A DNA stretch of 64,000 nucleotides from Streptomyces lavendulae subsp. lavendulae (GTDB lineage Bacteria > Actinomycetota > Actinomycetes > Streptomycetales > Streptomycetaceae): the NCBI RefSeq assembly GCF_002803845.1, contig NZ_CP024985.1, forward strand, positions 6,583,501 to 6,647,500, in the 5' to 3' direction. Below, piece by piece: positions 42,528 through 49,668 of this stretch (position 1 is the stretch's first letter; each line of letters opens with the position of its first letter). The translations under genes and the position numbers were made by a program. The notes below the pieces were generated by a model, which saw only the letters and a program-made list of their open reading frames with translations, was not told the DNA's origin and did no database searches.

Positions 42528-43034
42528 ATGGGCATGAGCGTGACCATTTCGGCGGCGGCCGCCGAAGACGCCGAGCAGATTTTCAAGCTGCAGTATCTGG
42601 CGTTCCAGCGGGAGGCCGAGCTGTACGGCAACTACCTCATCCAGCCGCTCACCCAGTCCCTGGACTCCCTGAAGGCGGAGCTCGCCTCGGACACGGTCCT
42701 GGTGGCCCGGCTGGGCGACGAGGTGGTCGGCACGGTGCGCGGCAGCATCGGCGAGGACGGTACCGCGAGCATCGCCAAGCTGTGCGTGCACCCGCGCCTG
42801 CAGGGCCACGGACTGGGCGCGCGGCTGCTGCGCGGCGTGGAGGAGGCCCTCGCGGGCCACGGCGCCGCGACCCGCTTCCGCCTGCACACGGGCGTCAAGA
42901 GCGAGTCGAACCTGCGCCTGTACCGCAAGGCCGGCTACGCGCAGGTCGGCAACCGCACCGCCTCCGACGGCGTGCACCTGGTGATCCTGGAGAAGGAGGC
43001 CGCGGAGGCCACCGACTTCGCCGTCAGCGCGTAG
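42528..43034 (+). CDS. GNAT-family N-acetyltransferase
   Basis: 168 residues from ATG 42528, GGGAGG 9 nt upstream. The acetyl-CoA binding motif A is ASIAKLCVHPRLQGHGLGAR (Q/R-x-x-G-x-G/A pattern), and the C-terminal half (LHTGVKSESNLRLYRKAGY) carries the usual motif B. Its acceptor is unknown. It follows the sigma factor gene by 37 bp and is probably in the same transcript. Confidence 0.88.
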   Translation: MGMSVTISAAAAEDAEQIFKLQYLAFQREAELYGNYLIQPLTQSLDSLKAELASDTVLVARLGDEVVGTVRGSIGEDGTASIAKLCVHPRLQGHGLGARLLRGVEEALAGHGAATRFRLHTGVKSESNLRLYRKAGYAQVGNRTASDGVHLVILEKEAAEATDFAVSA

Positions 43035-43107
43035 CTTCCACCCGGCCCGTCGCCCCCGGCCCGCCGCGCCCCGCCGTCGACCGGCCGGGCGCGGCGGGCC
43101 GTCGGCG

Positions 43108-43542
43108 TCAGCGCTTCGAGCGCAGCCAGATCATGCCGGTCACCGGCAGGACCACCGGGATGAACAGGTAGCCCATCCCGAAGTCCGACCACACGGTGGC
43201 GTCGGGGAAGGACTCGGGCCGCACCAGGGTCCAGGTGCCGACGGCCAGCACGCCCGCCAGTTCGGCCGCGCAGCAGACCAGTGCCGCCTTGCGGGCCTTC
43301 TCCCCGCCGCGCACCAGCGAGTACGTGATGAAGGCGTAGGCCAGGGCCGCGGCCCCGGACAGCGCGTACGCCAGCGGGGCCCGGTCGAACTCGGTGGAGA
43401 TCTGGTAGGCCGAGCGGGAGACGGCGCCGACCACCATCACCCCGTAGAGCCACACCAGCAGCAGCCCCGGCCCGGAGACCAGCCGCTTGCGCCCGGGCGC
43501 CGCGGGGGCGTCCGCCGTCGTGGTCTTCGTGTCGTCAGGCAC
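43108..43542 (-). CDS. Small four-helix membrane protein
   Basis: 144 residues with four predicted membrane helices (LLLVWLYGVMVVGAVS, a long Ala-rich second segment, AALVCCAAELAGVLAVG and YLFIPVVLPVTGMIW). The first eight bases overlap the stop of the upstream membrane-protein gene, so the two are coupled and may form a complex. No family function recognised. Confidence 0.7.
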   Translation of the reverse strand: MPDDTKTTTADAPAAPGRKRLVSGPGLLLVWLYGVMVVGAVSRSAYQISTEFDRAPLAYALSGAAALAYAFITYSLVRGGEKARKAALVCCAAELAGVLAVGTWTLVRPESFPDATVWSDFGMGYLFIPVVLPVTGMIWLRSKR

Positions 43543-43903
43543 CGGCGGTTCCCCAGATGTCGTAGAGCCGTACTTCGAGGACGGCGAGGACGACCGCGCC
43601 CGCGGCCACGGTCACCGAACCCCACTTGGTCCGTTCGCTCAGCGAGAGCATCCCGGCGGCCGGGACCGCCGCGAAGGCACCCACCAGATAGGCGACGAAG
43701 AGCACCGTGCCCTGTGCGGGCCTCTCGCCCCGGGCCAGCTGCACCAGGCCGACCACCAGCTGGGCCAGGACCAGCAGGGTCACCACGGCCATGCCGATGA
43801 AGTGCCAGTCCTTGGTCGGCTGGTCCCGCCACACGGCGTGACCGCACCAGGCGGCGAGGGCGAGGGCGGCCACACCGATGGCGGCCGTCAGGGCGTCGAG
43901 CAT
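43535..43903 (-). CDS. Small four-helix membrane protein, partner
   Basis: 122 residues with four predicted membrane helices and few polar residues in them (ALTAAIGVAALALAAWCG, MAVVTLLVLAQLVVGLV, FVAYLVGAFAAVPAAG, VAAGAVVLAVL). It overlaps the following membrane-protein gene by 8 bp. Function not recognised; the pair resembles a two-subunit membrane complex only by arrangement. Confidence 0.7.
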   Translation of the reverse strand: MLDALTAAIGVAALALAAWCGHAVWRDQPTKDWHFIGMAVVTLLVLAQLVVGLVQLARGERPAQGTVLFVAYLVGAFAAVPAAGMLSLSERTKWGSVTVAAGAVVLAVLEVRLYDIWGTAGA

Positions 43904-44203
43904 GCAGCGAGGGTATTACGGGCCGAAAGACCCGGTGCGCTCACCCCTCGCCCGCATCCGGCGGCGGGCCGCGCGGCCCGGCCGCGCCGCCGGGTCGCGG
44001 ACCGTGGCCTTGGCCACAGAGCGCCCCGCGGCCGGACCCGCCGCGGACGTGGCCGCCGCGGACCTCCCGGCCGTGTCCGCACTGGTCGGGGCCGTTGTGA
44101 CGAGGCGTGGGACGGAGCGTCGGCGGTGACCGATGTTGTCCGTAATGCGGCCGGAATCCGTCCGCTATACGGACAGAGTGGATCGATGAGTCGCCATGTC
44201 TGC
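43904..44203. other. Divergent intergenic region before the met leader
   Basis: No gene supported. An open frame (43878-44129) has no family resemblance and overlaps the membrane-protein gene. The region falls from very GC-rich to A+T-richer near 44120-44200, as expected near promoters; GTCCGCTATACGGAC (44160-44174) is a small palindrome with a -10-like TATACG. Confidence 0.4.
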
Positions 44204-44209
44204 TTTACT
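44204..44209 (+). promoter_or_regulatory. Extended -10 for the met leader
   Basis: TGCTTTACT places an extended -10 (TTTACT, 44204-44209) 7 nt before the leader-peptide ATG, so the leader ORF is probably translated from a leaderless transcript. Confidence 0.4.
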
Positions 44210-44216
44210 GGGGCCC

Positions 44217-44303
44217 ATGACCACGACGAGCAGCCGCACCCTTGCGACCGAGGCGACGATGACGCCCGGTGCTCGTTGTATGTGTCGAATGCGCGCCTTC
44301 TGA
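44217..44303 (+). CDS. Candidate leader peptide of metNIQ
   Basis: A 28-codon ORF from ATG 44217 to TGA 44301. Its end reads RCMCRMRAF, with two Cys and two Met codons in nine, next to a stop. Short leader peptides rich in a regulatory amino acid control transcription by ribosome stalling, and Streptomyces sulfur genes are often preceded by Cys-containing leaders. A hairpin (44320-44341) follows immediately. An internal ATG at 44259 could give a shorter product. The function is inferred. Confidence 0.5.
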   Translation: MTTTSSRTLATEATMTPGARCMCRMRAF

Positions 44304-44319
44304 GGGCCCCCTTCCTGCA

Positions 44320-44341
44320 GTCTCGCGCCCCGAAGCGAGAC
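44320..44341 (+). promoter_or_regulatory. Hairpin following the met leader peptide
   Basis: GTCTCGC (44320-44326) pairs with GCGAGAC (44335-44341), beginning 16 nt after the leader stop codon. It lies about 175 nt before metN. No S-box or SAM-IV type pattern was recognised. Confidence 0.4.
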
Positions 44342-44516
44342 CGGCCGAGCCGCTCCGCCGCAGCCGTCACCACCTGACGGGCCGTACGGAACGCTCCTGC
44401 CCCGCGCACGCGTCGACACCATCCCCTTCATGACGGTTCGACCCGTATCGCGTCCCCAGATGTTTGCCCCGTGCACGGCACCCGCACGCCGTGCACTCGA
44501 CAGCGACGGAATTCCT

Positions 44517-45584
44517 GTGATCACCACATCGGGCCTCACGAAGGTCTATCAGTCCCGTGGCCGAGAGGTCACCGCCCTGGACGGCGTCGACCTGCACGTC
44601 CGCGAGGGCGAGGTCTACGGAGTCATCGGCCAGAGCGGCGCCGGCAAGTCCTCCCTGATCCGCTGCGTGAACCTGCTGGAGCGTCCCACCACCGGCACGG
44701 TCACCGTCGACGGCGTCGACCTCACCGCGCTGGCCGGCCGCGGCCGCCGCGCAGGCAAGGAACTGCGCGAGGCCCGCAGCCGCATCGGCATGGTGTTCCA
44801 GCACTTCAACCTGCTGTCCTCGCGCACCGTGCAGGCCAACATCGAGCTGCCCCTGGAGATCCTCGGCGTCTCCGGCCGCGAGCGCTCGCGCAAGGCCCTG
44901 GAACTCCTCGACCTCGTCGGCCTCGCCGACAAGGCCAAGGCCTACCCCACCCAGCTCTCCGGTGGCCAGAAGCAGCGCGTCGGCATCGCCCGCGCCCTGG
45001 CCGGCGACCCCAAGGTGCTGCTCTCCGACGAGGCCACCAGCGCCCTGGACCCCGAGACCACCCGCTCGATCCTGCAGCTGCTGCGCGACCTCAACCGCCA
45101 GCTCGGCCTGACCGTCCTGCTCATCACCCACGAGATGGACGTCGTCAAGGCCGTATGCGACTCCGCCGCGCTGATGAAGCGGGGCCGGATCATCGAATCG
45201 GGCACCGTCGCGGAACTGCTCGCCACCCCCGGCTCCGAGCTCGCCGCCGAACTCTTCCCGGTCAGCGGCACCGCCACCGGCCCCGACCGCACCGTCGTCG
45301 ACGTCACCTTCCACGGAGAGGCCGCCACCCAGCCGGTCATCTCCCAGCTGTCGCGGACGTACAACATCGACATCTCGATCCTCGGCGCCGCGATGGACAC
45401 CGTCGCGGGCCGCCAGATCGGCCGGATGCGCATCGAACTGCCCGGCCGCTACGAGGACAACGTCGTGCCCGTCGGCTTCCTGCGCGAGCAGGGCCTCCAG
45501 GTGGACGTGGTCGACGACGCCGACGCCGCGACCGACGAGATCGACGACGAACTGGCCGCACTGGTCAAGGATGGTGCCAAGTGA
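44517..45584 (+). CDS. metN: Methionine ABC transporter, ATP-binding protein
   Basis: 355 residues from GTG 44517; the frame opens at 44430, so the start is a choice based on family alignment (ITTSGLTKVYQSRG). The ATPase motifs are GQSGAGKSSL (Walker A), LSGGQKQR (signature) and SDEATSALDPET (Walker B), and the C-terminal 90 residues form the NIL domain that binds methionine for feedback. The stop overlaps the metI GTG. The leader peptide and hairpin upstream probably control the operon. Confidence 0.92.
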   Translation: MITTSGLTKVYQSRGREVTALDGVDLHVREGEVYGVIGQSGAGKSSLIRCVNLLERPTTGTVTVDGVDLTALAGRGRRAGKELREARSRIGMVFQHFNLLSSRTVQANIELPLEILGVSGRERSRKALELLDLVGLADKAKAYPTQLSGGQKQRVGIARALAGDPKVLLSDEATSALDPETTRSILQLLRDLNRQLGLTVLLITHEMDVVKAVCDSAALMKRGRIIESGTVAELLATPGSELAAELFPVSGTATGPDRTVVDVTFHGEAATQPVISQLSRTYNIDISILGAAMDTVAGRQIGRMRIELPGRYEDNVVPVGFLREQGLQVDVVDDADAATDEIDDELAALVKDGAK

Positions 45585-46249
45585 CCTGGTCCGAGATGCA
45601 GCCCCTGCTCACCCAGGGCACCTACGACACCCTCTACATGGTGCTGTGGTCCACCCTGGTGACCGTCCTCGGCGGACTGCCCGTCGGCATCCTCCTCGTC
45701 CTCACCGACAAGGGCGGCCTCCTGCAGAACCGGCCGCTCAACAAGGTCCTCGGCGCGATAGTGAACGTCGGCCGCTCGCTGCCGTTCATCATCCTGCTGA
45801 TCGCCCTGATCCCGGTCACGACCGCCGTCGTCGGCACCTTCATCGGCCCCACCGCGATGATCGTCCCGCTCGCCATCGGCGCGATCCCCTTCTTCGCCCG
45901 CCTCGTCGAGACGGCCGTCCGCGAGGTCGACCACGGCCTGATCGAGGCCGTCGAGTCCATGGGCGGCGGCATCCCCACCCTCGTCGGCAAGGTGCTGCTC
46001 CCGCAGTCCCTGCCCTCGCTGGTCGCCGCCGTCACCACCACCGTGATCACCCTGGTCGGCTACTCGGCCATGGCCGGCGCGGTCGGCGGCGAGGGCCTCG
46101 GCTCCAAGGCCATCACCTACGGCTTCCAGCGCTTCGAGACCGGCTTCATGGTCGCCACCGTCGTCGTGCTGATCGCCCTCGTCACGGTCATCCAGCTGAT
46201 CGGCGACGGCGTGGTACGCGTCCTCGCCCGTCGCGGCCGGACCGCCTGA
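45581..46249 (+). CDS. metI: Methionine ABC transporter, permease
   Basis: 222 residues from GTG 45581, overlapping the metN stop. Five predicted helices, with the EAA loop region GLIEAVESMGGGIPTLVGKVLLPQ that contacts MetN. It forms the membrane channel of the methionine importer. A small hairpin and a partial repeat of the next ribosome site lie in the 93 bp before metQ. Confidence 0.93.
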   Translation: MTWSEMQPLLTQGTYDTLYMVLWSTLVTVLGGLPVGILLVLTDKGGLLQNRPLNKVLGAIVNVGRSLPFIILLIALIPVTTAVVGTFIGPTAMIVPLAIGAIPFFARLVETAVREVDHGLIEAVESMGGGIPTLVGKVLLPQSLPSLVAAVTTTVITLVGYSAMAGAVGGEGLGSKAITYGFQRFETGFMVATVVVLIALVTVIQLIGDGVVRVLARRGRTA

Positions 46250-46342
46250 ACCTCCCCACCCCCAAGAAAGCCCGCACTTGTCGTGCTTGGGCCTCCACCA
46301 GCGGGTCCCCTACGGACCCGTACCGCAAGAAAGGCACTCTTC

Positions 46343-47209
46343 GTGCGTAAGAACATCAAGCTCACCGCCTTCGCCGCCGCCTCCGCCGCGCTCGCCCTCG
46401 GCCTCACCGCCTGCGGCAGCTCCTCGGACCCCTCCACGGCCAAGGCCGACGGCGGCAAGGTCGACGAGAGCAAGCCCCTCGTCATCGCGGCGTCCCCGAC
46501 CCCGCACGCCGACATCCTGAAGTTCGTCAAGGACAACCTCGCCGCCAAGGAAGGCCTCAAGCTGGAGGTGAAGGAGTTCACGGACTACGTCCTGCCCAAC
46601 ACCGCCACCGAGCAGGGCCAGGTCGACGGCAACTACTTCCAGCACAAGCCGTACCTGGACGACTTCAACAAGAAGAACGGCACCCACATCGTGCCCGTGG
46701 TGAACGTGCACCTGGAGCCCCTCGGCCTCTACTCCAAGAAGGTCAAGGCCCTCTCCGACATCAAGGCCGGCCAGACCGTCGCCGTCCCCAACGACACCAC
46801 CAACGAGGGCCGCGCGCTCCAGCTGCTCGCCGCGAACAAGCTGATCACCCTCAAGGACGGCGTCGGCACCAACGCCAAGCTCTCCGACATCACCGACAAG
46901 AAGGGCCTGGAGTTCAAGGAGCTGGAGGCCGCCACGGTCCCGCGCGCCCTGAACGACGTGGACGCCGCCGTCATCAACGGCAACTACGCCATCGAGGCCA
47001 ACCTCTCCCCGGCCAAGGACGCCCTGATCCTGGAGAAGGCCGAGGGCAACCCCTACGCCAACTTCCTGGCGGTCAAGGAGGGCAAGCAGAGCGACCCGCG
47101 CGTCCAGAAGCTCGCCAAGCTCCTGAACTCCGACGAGGTCAAGAAGTTCATCCAGGACAAGTACCAGGGCTCGGTCATCCCGGCCTTCGGCGCCCCTGCC
47201 GCTTCCTGA
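46343..47209 (+). CDS. metQ: Methionine-binding lipoprotein
   Basis: 288 residues from GTG 46343, 8 nt after GAAAGG. The lipobox LTAC ends with lipidated Cys24. The NlpA/MetQ domain is clear (VIAASPTPHADILKFVKD, EFTDYVLPNTATEQGQVDGN, YFQHKPYLDDFNKK). It is anchored outside the membrane and presents methionine (often D- and L-forms) to MetNI. The terminator at 47240-47271 closes the operon. Confidence 0.94.
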   Translation: MRKNIKLTAFAAASAALALGLTACGSSSDPSTAKADGGKVDESKPLVIAASPTPHADILKFVKDNLAAKEGLKLEVKEFTDYVLPNTATEQGQVDGNYFQHKPYLDDFNKKNGTHIVPVVNVHLEPLGLYSKKVKALSDIKAGQTVAVPNDTTNEGRALQLLAANKLITLKDGVGTNAKLSDITDKKGLEFKELEAATVPRALNDVDAAVINGNYAIEANLSPAKDALILEKAEGNPYANFLAVKEGKQSDPRVQKLAKLLNSDEVKKFIQDKYQGSVIPAFGAPAAS

Positions 47210-47239
47210 CGAAAACCGCCTGGTAGACGCCGGATTGCC

Positions 47240-47271
47240 GGCCCCGCGCCCCCTCGGGGGGACGCGGGGCC
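47240..47271 (+). terminator. Terminator of metNIQ
   Basis: GGCCCCGCG (47240-47248) pairs with CGCGGGGCC (47263-47271), with a further CCCCC/GGGGG inner stem, 31 bp after the metQ stop. Confidence 0.8.
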
Positions 47272-47413
47272 GCGGTCTGCCCGTATCCGGGCAGCCCGGC
47301 CCTGCACATCACCCGGCCGATGCTGCATGCTGTGGCCTACGACCCGCACGAACGGTCCCGCTCGAACGGTCCCGCACCACGGTCGCACCACGGTCTCAGG
47401 CATGGAGCTGCGC

Positions 47414-48130
47414 ATGACTACCACCTTCCCGGACGTCACCATCAGCACGGACCGGCTGGTGCTGCGCGCCTTCGAGGAGGACGACGTCACGGCGCTCGCC
47501 GAGATGATGAACGACGAACACGTCACCGCCTGGACCTCGGCGCCGCACCCCTACACCCACGCAGACGCCCACCACTGGGCCACCCGTCGGTCCCACGCCG
47601 AACGCACCGAAGGCCGCGGCATCGTCTTCGCCGTCACCGAGTTCCTCACCCAGCGCCTCGTCGGCATCGTCCACCTCCAGAACACCGACTGGCGCACCCG
47701 TACCACCGAGGCCGGCTACGTCACCGCCCCCTGGGCCCGGGGCGAGGGTTACGCCAGCGAGTCCGTCCTCGCCGTCGCCCAGTGGCTCTTCCGCGACCGG
47801 GGCTTCGAACGCCTCGAAATCCGCACCGCCGCCGACAACACCGCCTCCCAGCAGGTCGCCCAGAAGATCGGTTGCATCAGCGAAGGCGTCCTGCGCAACG
47901 CGTGGATAGTGCGCACCCAGGCGGCCGACGGCGGCTGGACCGAGACCCGCACCGACCTCATCGTCTGGAGCCTGGTCCCCGAGGACCTCGACGAGACCGA
48001 GGAGTACGAGGGCTACGACGGCCGCAGCGGCTACGACGGCGCCCGCGGCTACCCGTCCCGGGACTCCGGATACGCCTTCGGCCGGAGTGCCGACGCGGCC
48101 GGCTACCCCGTCGGCGCCGACTGGAACTGA
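47414..48130 (+). CDS. GNAT acetyltransferase, RimJ/RimL type
   Basis: 238 residues from ATG 47414, GGAG 5 nt upstream; ATG 47402 is in frame and possible. The protein has the RimJ/RimL pattern (TDRLVLRAFEEDD start; GYVTAPWARGEGYASESV with the acetyl-CoA loop; TAADNTASQQVAQKIGC). A Tyr/Gly-rich, acidic tail of about 50 residues (GYDGRSGYDGARGYPSRDSG) is unusual and probably disordered. Acceptor, perhaps a protein N-terminus, is unknown. Four ACGGTC units lie just upstream. Confidence 0.85.
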   Translation: MTTTFPDVTISTDRLVLRAFEEDDVTALAEMMNDEHVTAWTSAPHPYTHADAHHWATRRSHAERTEGRGIVFAVTEFLTQRLVGIVHLQNTDWRTRTTEAGYVTAPWARGEGYASESVLAVAQWLFRDRGFERLEIRTAADNTASQQVAQKIGCISEGVLRNAWIVRTQAADGGWTETRTDLIVWSLVPEDLDETEEYEGYDGRSGYDGARGYPSRDSGYAFGRSADAAGYPVGADWN

Positions 48131-48206
48131 CCCGACCGCCAGGTAGTCTCACCGTGCGCGATCCCCGACGAAGCCCGCCCGCCCCCACCCCAGGAGACTG
48201 ACGACG

Positions 48207-49421
48207 ATGGCCGACCGGGTCACGGTGATCGGCTGGGACGGTTCGCCCCTGACCACGGCCGCCCGGTCCGCGCTCGCCGCCGCCACCCTCGTGGCCGGCG
48301 CAGCCCACCACCTAGCACTCCCCGAGGTCCCGCCCACCGCGGAACGCATCCGCCTCGGCAGCCTCCACCTCGCCGCCCGCCGCATCGCCGGCCACCGCGG
48401 CACCGCCGTCGTCCTCGCCGACGGGGACCCCGGCTTCTTCGGCGTGGTCCGCACCCTGCGCGCCCCGGAACACGGCCTGGAAGTGGAGGTCGTCCCCGCC
48501 GTCTCCGCCGTCGCCGCCGCCTTCGCCCGCGCCGGGATGCCCTGGGACGACGCCCAGGTGGTCGTCGCCCACCCGCGCACCCTGCGCCGGGCCGTCAACG
48601 TCTGCCGGGCCCACAGCAAGGTCGCCGTCCTCACCTCGCCCGGAGCCGGACCCGCCGAACTCGCCCTGCTGCTCGACGGGGTGCACCGCACCTTCGTCAT
48701 CTGCGAGGAACTGGGCACCGACCGCGAGCGCGTCACCGTCCTCACCTCCGACCGGGCCGCCGACCACACCTGGCGCGACCCGAACGTGGTCATCGTCATC
48801 GGCGGCGCGGGCCAGGTCTCCACCGCCGAGCCCGGCTGGCTGCTCGGCCAGGCCCCGCACCCCCCGGCCGCCCGCGGCTGGGCCCGGCCCCGGCCCGAGG
48901 AGGAGGGGCCCGCGGGGGAGGGGGAGTCCGCCCAGCTGCGCGCGGCCCAGCTCGCCCGCCTCGGCCCCCGCGCCGGCGACCTCGTCTGGGACATCGGGGC
49001 CGGCTCCGGGGCCCTCGCCGTGGACGCCGCCGCCCTGGGCGCGGCCGTCATCGCGGTGGACGCCGACCCCCGCGCCTGCGAACGGGTAACGGCCGCCGCC
49101 CGTCGGCGCGGTGTCCAGATCCAGGTCGTGACCGGCCGCGCGCCGCACGTTCTGGAGAGCCTCCCCGAGCCCGACGTCGTCCGCGTCGGCGGGGGCGGCG
49201 CCGAGGTCGTCGCGGCCGTCGCCGACCGGCGCCCCGAACGGATCGTCAGCCACGCCTCCACCCGCGACGACGCCGAGGCCATCGGACGCACCCTCGACGA
49301 ACACGGGTACGTGGTCGAGTGCGCCCTCCTGCAGTCCGTCGGCCTCGATACCCGGACCTGGGCGGAACAGGAGCGTTCCGTGGTGTTCCTCCTGGCAGCC
49401 GAGCGCCCCGTGAGCCGCTAG
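48207..49421 (+). CDS. cobL: Precorrin-6Y C5,15-methyltransferase (CbiE/CbiT fusion)
   Basis: 404 residues. The N-terminal CbiE domain (about 1-200, VTVIGWDGSPLTTAARSAL, AVSAVAAAFARAGMPWDDAQ) is fused to a CbiT domain (about 240-404, GDLVWDIGAGSGALAVDAAA as the SAM-binding loop). Together they methylate C5 and C15 and decarboxylate precorrin-6Y in corrin-ring synthesis. It lies 77 bp after the GNAT gene, and the BluB-CobT and CysG genes follow, though not as a tight operon. Confidence 0.92.
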   Translation: MADRVTVIGWDGSPLTTAARSALAAATLVAGAAHHLALPEVPPTAERIRLGSLHLAARRIAGHRGTAVVLADGDPGFFGVVRTLRAPEHGLEVEVVPAVSAVAAAFARAGMPWDDAQVVVAHPRTLRRAVNVCRAHSKVAVLTSPGAGPAELALLLDGVHRTFVICEELGTDRERVTVLTSDRAADHTWRDPNVVIVIGGAGQVSTAEPGWLLGQAPHPPAARGWARPRPEEEGPAGEGESAQLRAAQLARLGPRAGDLVWDIGAGSGALAVDAAALGAAVIAVDADPRACERVTAAARRRGVQIQVVTGRAPHVLESLPEPDVVRVGGGGAEVVAAVADRRPERIVSHASTRDDAEAIGRTLDEHGYVVECALLQSVGLDTRTWAEQERSVVFLLAAERPVSR

Positions 49422-49668
49422 CGCGGAGGCCGGGGTAGGCTGGCCGATCGTCGTACCGCCCGCAGGACGCGCGACGTGGCGCAGTCCACAGCCGGCCGTG
49501 CCGCTTTGTGGCCGACACGGCGGCCGACGAGCGCGACAATGCTCAGGAGTTGTTGTGCGGGCGGACGCGAGGCGCCGCACCACACGGCGACCCCGCACAC
49601 AGCACCGCCCGGCGGTCCTGTGGGCGACCGGGCGATCGAGAGGCAACACCGATGGGCGAGGGGTACGC

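Noticed and set aside
43878..44129. 83-residue open frame in the divergent region before the met leader
   Set aside because: It overlaps the membrane-protein gene antisense, has no ribosome site and no family resemblance.
44160..44516. SAM riboswitch before metN
   Set aside because: No S-box, SAM-II or SAM-IV pattern recognised by eye; the leader peptide is a better supported candidate.
49422..49668. Cobalamin riboswitch before the BluB-CobT gene
   Set aside because: I looked for the B12 box and its flanking stems and did not recognise them. A covariance-model search would settle it.
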